In this document: piece after piece, positions 6,660-14,197 of the stretch
Numbering within the stretch: the first letter of the stretch is position 1
How the letters are laid out: each line of letters starts with the position of its first letter
From: Chitinimonas arctica
GTDB lineage: Bacteria; Pseudomonadota; Gammaproteobacteria; Burkholderiales; Chitinimonadaceae
Length of the DNA: 64,000 bases
NCBI RefSeq assembly: GCF_007431345.1
Contig: NZ_CP041730.1
Location: 806,001 to 870,000 of the forward strand
Reading direction: 5' to 3'
Notes under the pieces: model-generated
What the model saw: the letters and a program-made list of their open reading frames with translations, nothing else
Told to the model about the DNA's origin: nothing
The model's database searches: none
Position numbers and translations under genes: made by a program

Positions 6660-8882
6660 ATGAATACGATGGCGAGATACACCAGGAAACTGGGGGAATG
6701 CACCGCGCTGCTGCTAGTGGCATTGCTGGCGGCCTGCGGTGGTGATGACGGGAGCCCTGATCCGATACTAGGCACAGGCGGCGTTGTGCCTATTGCCCCC
6801 ACTGTAACGGCCGTCGCACCAACGCCCAATGCCACGGCGGTACCCATCAATACCAAGATCATCACCGCCGCCTTCAGCAAGGCGATGGACCCCAACACAC
6901 TCACCAGTACCAGCTTTACGTTGACCTGCCCTGCCACCGCAACCCAAACAGGCAGCGTGACTTACAAAGCGCTAGGCAGCGTGGCCTCGTTAACGCTAGC
7001 CAACAATCTACCCGCCCGCACCACCTGTACCGCCACCATCACAACAGGCGCCAAAGACACCGGTGGCATCGCGTTGGCCAGCAACTTCAGCTGGACATTC
7101 ACCACCGGCATCGATGCGGCGGTCGATATCACCGCACCAACCGTCAGCTCGATCATCCCCTTGGCAAACGCAACCGGCGTGGCGCTGAACTCCCGGATCA
7201 CGGCCAGTTTTAGCGAGCCCATGGATCCACTCACCATCGACACCAACCACTTCAGCTTGGCCTGCCCGGTCGGTACACCTGTCGCCGGTACCACGGGTTA
7301 TACGGTCAGCGGCAACGTTGCCACCTTCATACCCAATAGCCCACTGCCGGCCAACATCACCTGTACCGCAACAATCACTACGGGAGTCAGGGATGTGGCA
7401 GCCAATGCCATGGCTGCACCCTTTACCTGGACTTTCACTACCGGTACGACTGGCGATACGACTGCACCTACGGTGACCTCTACCCTGCCGCTGCTTGGCG
7501 CTAACAACGTCGCCACCAATACCCAGATAACCGCCACGTTTAGCGAAGCCATGGCGCCGCTTACCTTCAATTCCGCCAGTTTCAAGCTTGCCTGCCCGGC
7601 CAACACGCCGGTTGCCGGTACAGTCGGCTATGCGGTCAACAGCCGAGTGGCAACGTTTGTACCCATCAACCCCTTGCCATCAGGCGCTACCTGCTTGGCA
7701 ACCATCAGCACCGCCGTGACCGATGTGGCCATGAACGCCATGGTCATGCCGTACTCCTGGCAATTCACGATTGGAGTAGTAGCAGACAACACCGCACCGA
7801 CCCTGCTTTCCACCTTCCCAGCAGCGAATGCCACCAACGTTGGCACTGACACCCTTGTCACCGTGCTTTTCAGCGAGGCGATGTCGCCCCTGACGCTCAC
7901 CACAACGCAATTCACCTTGCTCAACGGCAACGCATCGGTAGCAGGCACCGTTCAATACGATGCCACAAGCCACATCGCAACCTTTACGCCGCTGGCACCA
8001 CTGATGAACAGCACCACTTACACGGCGCAGATTTACAGAGGCGTGACGGACGTAAGGGGTAACGAGCTGGCTATTGGGCCGGTACCCAATAACTGGACCT
8101 TCACGACCGCAGCAGCGCCTGTCTTTGAACCCGCCGTCCCGCTAGGCACCGTGGCGCCATTCGGTACCTTCGGCGGCACCGCCGGCATGACCAATACCGG
8201 TACCTTGACGCTGATCAACGGCAATATCGGCACCACTGCAACCGGCACGTCGGCAATCACCGGTTTTCACGATACCGCAGGGGACATCTACACCCAGACC
8301 CCAGCCAATATCGGTGCCGTTAACGGGACGATCTATACCTGCACCAACTCCACGACCGGCCCTACCTCGGCGGGGGCCAATGCCCCCGCCTGTGCCATCG
8401 CCACCCAAGCCAGACTGGATGCACAAACCGCCTACCAGGCGCTCGTAGCAATGCCTCCTGGCGCCAATCCCGGCGGCAATCTGGCTGGGCTCACCCTGAC
8501 ACCGGGCGTCTATACCGCGCCGAGCGGTTCCTTCCTGATCCAGGGTGGCGATCTGACCCTGGATGCGCAAGGCAATGCCAATGCAGTCTTTGTCTTTCAG
8601 ATGTCCTCCACCCTGGGCGTGGGCGGTCCTGGAGCGGCCTTCCCGCAAAGCATCATTCTCACAGGTGGGGCATTGGCCAAGAACGTTTACTGGCAGGTGG
8701 GTAGCGCCGCCATCATCAATGCGGCCGGTGGCGGAACCATGGTTGGTACCATCATCGCCCAGTCCGGCGTTGCGTTCTCCACGGCTGGCAACACCTCGAT
8801 CCTGACCTTGAATGGCCGGGCCTTGTCGCTAGGCGCTGCGATCACGCTGGTTGATACGGTGATCAACGTTCCTGCGCCATGA
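6660..8882 (+). CDS. Lipoprotein with four bacterial Ig-like domains and a DUF3494 ice-binding-like domain
   Basis: The start at ATG 6660-6662 follows AAAGGGGAAG. A lipoprotein signal with lipobox LLAAC puts the acylated Cys at residue 26. Four Big_5 (SbsA-type) Ig-like repeats follow at about 43-150, 155-262, 265-372 and 375-487. Each opens with a TAPTVxSxxPxxxA-like strand, has an F-S-x-A-M-D/S/A-P turn and closes with WTFTTG or similar. Residues about 495-740 are a DUF3494 domain of the ice-binding protein type, rich in Gly, Thr and Asn (LTLTPGVYTAPSGSFLIQGG). Such proteins are surface-anchored; a DUF3494 domain can bind ice, or serve as an adhesin beta-solenoid. It precedes the ompA-like gene by 123 bp. 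Confidence 0.85.
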   Translation: MNTMARYTRKLGECTALLLVALLAACGGDDGSPDPILGTGGVVPIAPTVTAVAPTPNATAVPINTKIITAAFSKAMDPNTLTSTSFTLTCPATATQTGSVTYKALGSVASLTLANNLPARTTCTATITTGAKDTGGIALASNFSWTFTTGIDAAVDITAPTVSSIIPLANATGVALNSRITASFSEPMDPLTIDTNHFSLACPVGTPVAGTTGYTVSGNVATFIPNSPLPANITCTATITTGVRDVAANAMAAPFTWTFTTGTTGDTTAPTVTSTLPLLGANNVATNTQITATFSEAMAPLTFNSASFKLACPANTPVAGTVGYAVNSRVATFVPINPLPSGATCLATISTAVTDVAMNAMVMPYSWQFTIGVVADNTAPTLLSTFPAANATNVGTDTLVTVLFSEAMSPLTLTTTQFTLLNGNASVAGTVQYDATSHIATFTPLAPLMNSTTYTAQIYRGVTDVRGNELAIGPVPNNWTFTTAAAPVFEPAVPLGTVAPFGTFGGTAGMTNTGTLTLINGNIGTTATGTSAITGFHDTAGDIYTQTPANIGAVNGTIYTCTNSTTGPTSAGANAPACAIATQARLDAQTAYQALVAMPPGANPGGNLAGLTLTPGVYTAPSGSFLIQGGDLTLDAQGNANAVFVFQMSSTLGVGGPGAAFPQSIILTGGALAKNVYWQVGSAAIINAAGGGTMVGTIIAQSGVAFSTAGNTSILTLNGRALSLGAAITLVDTVINVPAP

Positions 8883-8905
8883 CCGCCATACACAACAAGT
8901 GAAGG

Positions 8906-8926
8906 CTGACAGGCAATGCCTGTCAG
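8906..8926 (+). terminator. Hairpin between the lipoprotein and OmpA genes
   Basis: CTGACAGGC (8906-8914) pairs with GCCTGTCAG (8918-8926) across a 3-base loop, 23 bases after the lipoprotein stop. No T-run follows. It may attenuate rather than end transcription into the OmpA gene. Confidence 0.35.
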
Positions 8927-9005
8927 TCGTCCGGGATCACCCATCTGCCATTACCAGCAGTGGTTGCCCGGATACGGATCAGCTCAATCCACTCTGGAGA
9001 ACACA

Positions 9006-10142
9006 ATGCAACCAATAAGCGGCCCCAAGGCCATAGGCTTGCTGACGCTGGCAATCGCAGTCGGCCAATATGCCATTGCTGACGATGCCGGCTGGTACGC
9101 CGGATTCAATGCCGGCCAGTCACGGGCAAAAATTGACGAAGCACGCATCAACAGTGATTTGCTGGGTAGCGGCTATACCAGCACCTTAATCGACAGCGAT
9201 AACCGAAGTACGGGCTACAAGCTGTTTGGCGGCTATCAATTCAGCCCCTACTTTGCGATGGAGGGTGGTTATTTCGATCTCGGTAAGTTCGGTTATACCG
9301 CCACTACCGTGCCGGCTGGCACCCTGAGTGGCGAGATCAAACTGCGGGGCCTGAATCTCGATCTGGTCGGCTTGCTGCCTTTCACTGACCGGTTTGCCGC
9401 ATTTGGCAGGCTGGGCGCTACCTCTATTCGCGCCAAGGATCGATTTAGCGGTACCGGCTCAGTCGTCGTGCTCAATCCGACCCCCAGCAAGCGCGATACG
9501 CTCTACAAATTTGGCTTGGGCCTGCAATATGCCTTTACCGACTCACTCGGCATGCGCACCGAGCTAGAGCGCTACCGTATCAACGACGCGGTAGGGAATC
9601 GTGGCGATATTGACTTGATCTCGGTTGGCCTGCTCTACCGCTTTGGTGGTAAAGCGCCAGCGCCGGCCGCACCCATACGGCAGCCTGAGCCCGTGTATGT
9701 CGCACCATCACCTCCCCCTCCCGTGGTGATGCAGCGTCCACCAGTGCCACCACCCACACCGCAAAAGGTGAGCTTCTCAGCCGATTCGCTGTTTGATTTT
9801 GATAAGTCCACCGTCAAACCCGAAGGCAAGCAGGCACTCGACAAATTTTCAGATGGTTTGAAGGGCAACAAGCTAGGCATCATAACGGTAGTCGGACACA
9901 CCGACCGTATTGGTTCGCACACTTACAACCAAGCGCTCTCAACACGCCGCGCTGAAGCCGTCAAAGCCCATCTGGTTAACTCGGCCGGTATTCCGGGTGA
10001 TCGGATCGATGCACGCGGGGTGGACGGTGCGGAACCCGTGACCAAGCCCGATGAGTGCCCTGGTTTGAAAAAGACCAGGAAACTAATCATCTGTTTACAA
10101 CCAGACCGCCGGGTAGAAGTTACCGTTTCCGGTACGGAGTAA
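9006..10142 (+). CDS. OmpA-family outer membrane protein
   Basis: The 378-residue protein starts at ATG 9006-9008 after GGAGAACACA. A signal peptide covers about residues 1-25. Residues 28-218 form an OmpA/OprF-like eight-stranded barrel with alternating strands (GWYAGFNAGQS, YFAMEGGYFDLGKF). A Pro-rich linker spans about 220-255. The C-terminal OmpA domain (258-378) carries the peptidoglycan-binding signature GHTDRIGSHTYNQALSTRRA. The insert DECPGLKKTRKLIICLQPDR contains two Cys that may form a disulphide, as in OprF/OmpA relatives. It would tether the outer membrane to peptidoglycan and is possibly co-expressed with the adhesin-like lipoprotein upstream. Confidence 0.92.
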   Translation: MQPISGPKAIGLLTLAIAVGQYAIADDAGWYAGFNAGQSRAKIDEARINSDLLGSGYTSTLIDSDNRSTGYKLFGGYQFSPYFAMEGGYFDLGKFGYTATTVPAGTLSGEIKLRGLNLDLVGLLPFTDRFAAFGRLGATSIRAKDRFSGTGSVVVLNPTPSKRDTLYKFGLGLQYAFTDSLGMRTELERYRINDAVGNRGDIDLISVGLLYRFGGKAPAPAAPIRQPEPVYVAPSPPPPVVMQRPPVPPPTPQKVSFSADSLFDFDKSTVKPEGKQALDKFSDGLKGNKLGIITVVGHTDRIGSHTYNQALSTRRAEAVKAHLVNSAGIPGDRIDARGVDGAEPVTKPDECPGLKKTRKLIICLQPDRRVEVTVSGTE

Positions 10143-10307
10143 AGCCGCCAGCCATCCCAGCATTGGAGATTGGCAATAAGTACATCAAGGTCTGTTACTT
10201 CGAGGCGACAGACGTGCAACGTCTCGCCAAGGAAGTCTTGGCTGCATAACTCAGGCTACAAGCAAAATAACGCTAAGCGTTTGCATCGCTAAATCATTGC
10301 CCGTCAA

Positions 10308-10344
10308 CAAGCAAAAGCCCTGCAGTTTGCAGGGCTTTTGCTTG
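10308..10344. terminator. Bidirectional intrinsic terminator (OmpA gene / nrdB)
   Basis: A 17-bp perfect stem, CAAGCAAAAGCCCTGCA (10308-10324) and TGCAGGGCTTTTGCTTG (10328-10344), has a GTT loop and A/T runs on both arms. It lies between the converging OmpA-family gene and nrdB. Confidence 0.75.
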
Positions 10345-10422
10345 GCTACATATTGTCGGCAGCACAAAAATTGCAGCTTATGGGGGCGAAATTTCAACTT
10401 ATGCCCCCACGCACACAATTCC

Positions 10423-11586
10423 TCAATCCCAACTCAAAGCCCCACCACTCTGATATTCAATCACCCGCGTCTCGAAGAAGTTCTTCTCCTTCTTCAAATC
10501 AATCATCTCGCTCATCCAGGGGAAGGGATTGGTCGCGCCCGGGAACATCGCTTCCAGGCCGATCTGCTGCATCCGGCGATTACAGATAAAGCGCAGGTAT
10601 TCCTTGAACATCGGCGCATTCAGACCCAACACACCGCGTGGCATGGTGTCCTCCGCGTAAGCATATTCCAGCTCAACCGCCTTCTGGAACAGGCTCGTGA
10701 GGCTGGCCTTGAATTCCTCGGTCCATAGCTGCGGGTTTTCCAGCTTGATGGTGTTGATCAGGTCGATACCGAAGGTGCAGTGCATCGATTCGTCGCGCAG
10801 GATGTACTGGTACTGCTCGGCGGCGCCGGTCATCTTGTTCTGGCGGCCCAGCGACAGGATCTGCACGAAGCCCACGTAGAAGAAGATGCCTTCCATCATG
10901 CAGGCGAACACGATCAGGCTCTTGAGCAGGGCTTGGTCGGCTTCGAGCGTGCCGGTCTTGAAGTTGGGGTTGGTCAGGGTGTCGATAAACGGGATCAGGA
11001 AATCATCCTTGTCGCGGATGGACTTGATCTCGTGATAGGCGTTGAAGATCTCCGACTCGTCCAGGCCCAGGCTTTCCACGATGTATTGGTAGGCGTGGGT
11101 GTGGATGGCTTCCTCGAACGCCTGGCGCAGCAGGAACTGGCGGCATTCCGGCGCGGTGATATGGCGGTAGGTGCCCAGTACGATATTGTTGGCGGCCAAG
11201 CTATCGGCGGTGACGAAGAAACCCAGGTTGCGCTTGACGATGCGGCGCTCGTCCTCGGTCAGGCCGTTGGGGCTCTTCCACAGCTCGATATCGCGCTGCA
11301 TATTCACTTCTTGCGGCATCCAGTGGTTGGCGCAGCTGGACAGGTATTTCTCCCAGGCCCACTTGTACTTGAACGGTACCAGCTGGTTGACGTCGGTGCC
11401 GCCGTTGATGATGCGCTTGTCTACCGCGCTGATGCGGCTGGTGGTGGGAGCTTGCACGCTGGCCGTGTTGAAATCGGCTACCGCCGGGGCAGATTCGAAC
11501 GAGTACCGGGGAGCGGCGGGCTGCTGAGGGGCAGTCGGCTCGTCGGTGGTTTTCTGCGTATCGGGGTTGTCGTCCCATGACAGCAT
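10423..11586 (-). CDS. nrdB: Ribonucleoside-diphosphate reductase subunit beta, class Ia
   Basis: The 387-residue protein is the diferric-tyrosyl radical subunit that supplies the radical to NrdA for dNTP synthesis. Ligand regions are visible: TADSLAANN (Asp), FEEAIHTHAYQY (Glu, His and the radical Tyr four residues after His), the MMEGIFFYVGF segment (Glu) and LRDESMHCTFG (Glu, His). The acidic/Pro-rich first 50 residues and the extreme C-terminus (VIEYQSGGALSWD, the NrdA-docking tail) fit the family. ATG 11584-11586 was chosen; a TTG five codons upstream is also open. nrdA is not adjacent. Two NrdR-like boxes lie about 330 bp upstream. Confidence 0.95.
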   Translation of the reverse strand: MLSWDDNPDTQKTTDEPTAPQQPAAPRYSFESAPAVADFNTASVQAPTTSRISAVDKRIINGGTDVNQLVPFKYKWAWEKYLSSCANHWMPQEVNMQRDIELWKSPNGLTEDERRIVKRNLGFFVTADSLAANNIVLGTYRHITAPECRQFLLRQAFEEAIHTHAYQYIVESLGLDESEIFNAYHEIKSIRDKDDFLIPFIDTLTNPNFKTGTLEADQALLKSLIVFACMMEGIFFYVGFVQILSLGRQNKMTGAAEQYQYILRDESMHCTFGIDLINTIKLENPQLWTEEFKASLTSLFQKAVELEYAYAEDTMPRGVLGLNAPMFKEYLRFICNRRMQQIGLEAMFPGATNPFPWMSEMIDLKKEKNFFETRVIEYQSGGALSWD

Positions 11587-12084
11587 GGCGGGGGTCTCCA
11601 AATTGGGGGTTGCACGGACGCCGATGCGGCATCCAGCGTGGTGGTCGGGTCAGGCGCGATACGCTGGTGATCGGGATTGCGTCTATCTCATTCGAAGATA
11701 TGCCGCCAAATCGCTGTCGCCCGGCGGTGTGGTCCACCGTGTGGCGGACTGGCCGGGGCGGGACCGGCATGCAGTGCATGACCAGGACTGCGCCTGAGTG
11801 TGATGCCCAAGAATTCTTGAAAATTCATGAATTATCTGCTCTGGGCCGCCCCTCTAAAGGGGACTGCACTGAAGCGATAATAGCATTGGCAGCCCCCCCT
11901 CGAAAAGTGCGGATTCACTAAATACCGGGCCGGACAGGGCAAGCAACCACTAGATGTAGTGTTATCAAGTGCTTGCCGCCGTGACATGAAAGGCCTTGAC
12001 CGATCGTCGGAAAAGTTGTCGCAACACTTCCCGGCAAGCCGGAAGTGTTGGGGTAAAGCCAATCGATTCCATCGCCCGCCCCCC
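11587..12084. other. Intergenic region: nrdB leader and promoter
   Basis: It holds the probable NrdR-controlled promoter and a 325-nt leader with an AT-rich palindromic patch near 11812-11834 (GAATTC and ATTCATGAAT). No riboswitch family was recognised. A minus-strand frame through 11201-11779 lacks a ribosome-binding site and overlaps nrdB, so it is not counted as a gene. Confidence 0.5.
11915..11962 (-). promoter_or_regulatory. Probable NrdR-controlled nrdB promoter
   Basis: On the minus strand, -35 TTGCTT (11941-11946) and -10 TATTTA (11919-11924) are 16 bp apart. A good NrdR-box match, ACACTACATCTAGTGG (11947-11962), abuts the -35. A weaker match (11915-11930) overlaps the -10 with exactly 32 bp between box starts, the spacing known for paired NrdR boxes. 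The inferred leader to nrdB is long, about 325 nt. Confidence 0.55.
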
Positions 12085-12990
12085 CTACTCCACCCTCGAC
12101 ACCTCGTTCAAAACAAAGTCGATCAACGCCTTCACCCTGGCCGGCAGATACCGCCGCGACGGATAGACCAGATGAATGGGAATATCGGTCGCATCCCACC
12201 CCTGCAGTATGGGCACCAGCTTGCCGGCCGCCACGCCCGCACTGGCATGGAAGGTTGGCAGCTGGGCGATCCCCAGGCCCGCCATGGCGGCATCGGTCCA
12301 CGCTTCGCCGTTGTTGAACAGGGCGACGGCATCGAGGGCGTCGATCAGCATGGGCTTGCCTGCCTGCTGGTAAAGCAGCTTGCGCACCCGGCCGGAGGGA
12401 TAGGTGTAGGCCAGCAGGCGATGCCCGGCCAGCTCGTCCGGGTGGCTTGGCTGGCCGTGGCGGGCAAGGTAGTCCGGTGCTGCATAGGTGCCGAGGTGGA
12501 CATGGCCGAGCGGGCGGGCGACCAGGTCGGAGCTGTCCAGTGTCCCTACGCGCAGGGCGAGGTCCGCGCCCTCGGCGACCAGGTCGACGAAGTGGTCGCT
12601 CATGCGCACATCCACCCTGAGCGCAGGATGGCGGTCGAGGAACTTGACCAGGTGCGGCAGGAATAGCAGACGGCCGTAGACCACCGGCATTTCGATGCGG
12701 ATCAGGCCCCGTAGTGCTTCTTTGGCCGATAGCTCCGCCTCGGCATCGGCGTAGTCGCTTAGCAGCTGCTTGGCGCGGGCGTAGAAGGTGGCGCCGTCAT
12801 CGGTCAGGCTGACCTGGCGGGTGGTGCGGTTCAGCAGCCGTACGCCCAGGCGGGCTTCCAGTTGCCTGATGGCCTTGGCGATACCGGAGGTCGATAGGTT
12901 CAGGCTTTCGGCCGCGCGTACAAAGCTGCGTGCTTCGGCTACCCGCACGAACTCTTCCAGTCCGGCGACCCTTTGGCTGAATCGTTCCAT
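12085..12990 (-). CDS. LysR-family transcriptional regulator
   Basis: The 301-residue protein has the N-terminal winged helix-turn-helix (FVRAAESLNLSTSGIAKAIR, then LEARLGVRLLNRTTRQVSLT) and a periplasmic-binding-protein-like effector domain from about residue 90. ATG 12988-12990 follows AAGGTG; a GTG three codons earlier is possible. It is divergent from the quinone-oxidoreductase gene with a 141-bp shared promoter region, so it most likely controls that gene and itself. The effector is unknown; the close relatives are CrgA/AaeR-like regulators of aromatic or redox-stress genes. Confidence 0.9.
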   Translation of the reverse strand: MERFSQRVAGLEEFVRVAEARSFVRAAESLNLSTSGIAKAIRQLEARLGVRLLNRTTRQVSLTDDGATFYARAKQLLSDYADAEAELSAKEALRGLIRIEMPVVYGRLLFLPHLVKFLDRHPALRVDVRMSDHFVDLVAEGADLALRVGTLDSSDLVARPLGHVHLGTYAAPDYLARHGQPSHPDELAGHRLLAYTYPSGRVRKLLYQQAGKPMLIDALDAVALFNNGEAWTDAAMAGLGIAQLPTFHASAGVAAGKLVPILQGWDATDIPIHLVYPSRRYLPARVKALIDFVLNEVSRVE

Positions 12991-13008
12991 GGTCGGCACC
13001 TTGATTAA

Positions 13009-13028
13009 ACACTTTCAGTTCACAGTGT
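13009..13028. promoter_or_regulatory. LysR-type operator candidate
   Basis: ACACT (13009-13013) and AGTGT (13024-13028) form an inverted repeat with a 10-bp spacer in the divergent promoter region between the LysR gene and the oxidoreductase gene. This is close to the T-N11-A pattern of LysR sites. Confidence 0.45.
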
Positions 13029-13131
13029 ATTCGCCGTGGACTGGTTTATACCTCTTCTGACCACCAGCAGAATGGCAACGCCTCGGGGCCAACCTTGCCG
13101 GCCCGCTCCACTACTCATAAAAGGAATTCCC

Positions 13132-14139
13132 ATGAAAGCCATCGTCGCCGTCGAACAAGGTAGCCCCGCCGTCCTCCAACTGGTCGATCTGCCCATGCCC
13201 AAGCCGGGTCCTGGCCAAGTATTGGTCAAGGTCTACGCCAGCAGCGTCAATCCCATCGATACCAAGGTCCGCCAGTTCAAGCTGCCGATGACGCCGCACC
13301 AGTTCCCGGCCATATTGCATGGCGATTTCGCCGGGGTGATCGAAGCGGTGGCCGATCCGGTTTCGCGCTTTCGGGTGGGTGACGAAGTATTCGGTTTTGC
13401 GGGCGGTATTCGTGGCCAGCATGCCGACCTGGCCGGCGCCCTGGCCGAGTACACCGTGGTCGATGCCGAACTGATCGCGCTCAAGCCGCGCAGCCTGGGT
13501 TTCCGCGAAGCGGCCGCCCTGCCCCTGGTCGCCGCGACTGCTTGGCTGGCCTTGTGCGACAAGGTCAAGCTGAACAAGGACACGACGGTGCTGGTACACG
13601 GTGGTACCGGCGGCGTGGGCCATGTCGCCATCCAGTTGGCCAAGGCGGCCGGCGCCAAGGTTTTTACCACGGTGTCGTCGCAGGCCAAGGGCGATATCGC
13701 CCGCTCGCTGGGTGCCGATGTGGCCATCAATTACCGCGAGACGCCATCGGACGAGATCCTTGCCCGCCATCAGCTCGGCGATGGTTTCGACGTGGTATTC
13801 GATACGGTCGGCGGCGCGGTGCTGGACCAATCCTTCCTGCTGGTCCGCCCCGGTGGCGATGTGATCACGGTGATGGGTGCGAGCAGCCATAACCTGGCCC
13901 CGCTCTATCTGCGCGGCGCCAATCTGCACACCGTGTTGGTCCTCAGCGCCATGATGTATGGCCGCGGCCGCGAGCAGCAGGGCCGCATCCTGGACGAGGT
14001 CCGCCATCTGGTGGATACCGGCCGACTCAAACCCCTGGTCGATGAAGAAAGATTCGATCTGGCCCGGGCGGCGGATGCCCACCGCAAGTTGGAAGCGGGC
14101 AAGGCACTGGGCAAGCTGGTGATCGACGTGCAGTCATAA
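13132..14139 (+). CDS. Zinc-type alcohol dehydrogenase / quinone oxidoreductase (MDR family)
   Basis: The 335-residue protein begins at ATG 13132-13134 after AAAGGAATTCCC. It has an N-terminal GroES-like domain (LPMPKPGPGQVLVKVYASSV, HGDFAGVIEAV) and a Rossmann fold with LVHGGTGGVGHVAIQLAKAAG near residue 157. The structural-zinc Cys cluster and catalytic zinc ligands of true alcohol dehydrogenases are absent. It therefore belongs to the NADPH:quinone oxidoreductase/crotonyl reductase side of the superfamily. It would be cytoplasmic and NAD(P)H-dependent. The divergent LysR regulator suggests induction by a small redox-active or electrophilic compound. Confidence 0.88.
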   Translation: MKAIVAVEQGSPAVLQLVDLPMPKPGPGQVLVKVYASSVNPIDTKVRQFKLPMTPHQFPAILHGDFAGVIEAVADPVSRFRVGDEVFGFAGGIRGQHADLAGALAEYTVVDAELIALKPRSLGFREAAALPLVAATAWLALCDKVKLNKDTTVLVHGGTGGVGHVAIQLAKAAGAKVFTTVSSQAKGDIARSLGADVAINYRETPSDEILARHQLGDGFDVVFDTVGGAVLDQSFLLVRPGGDVITVMGASSHNLAPLYLRGANLHTVLVLSAMMYGRGREQQGRILDEVRHLVDTGRLKPLVDEERFDLARAADAHRKLEAGKALGKLVIDVQS

Positions 14140-14142
14140 GTT

Positions 14143-14178
14143 AAAAAAGCCCTGCAGAATGAACCACAGGGCTTTTTT
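14143..14178. terminator. Bidirectional intrinsic terminator (oxidoreductase / acnB)
   Basis: AAAAAAGCCCTG (14143-14154) pairs with CAGGGCTTTTTT (14167-14178). The stem plus T-run works on both strands for the converging genes. Confidence 0.85.
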
Positions 14179-14197
14179 ATTCCTACGGGACCGGGAT

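Noticed and set aside
11201..11779. 192-codon minus-strand frame overlapping the nrdB 5' end
   Set aside because: It is a different frame of nrdB plus its leader; Arg/Pro-rich, no start signal.
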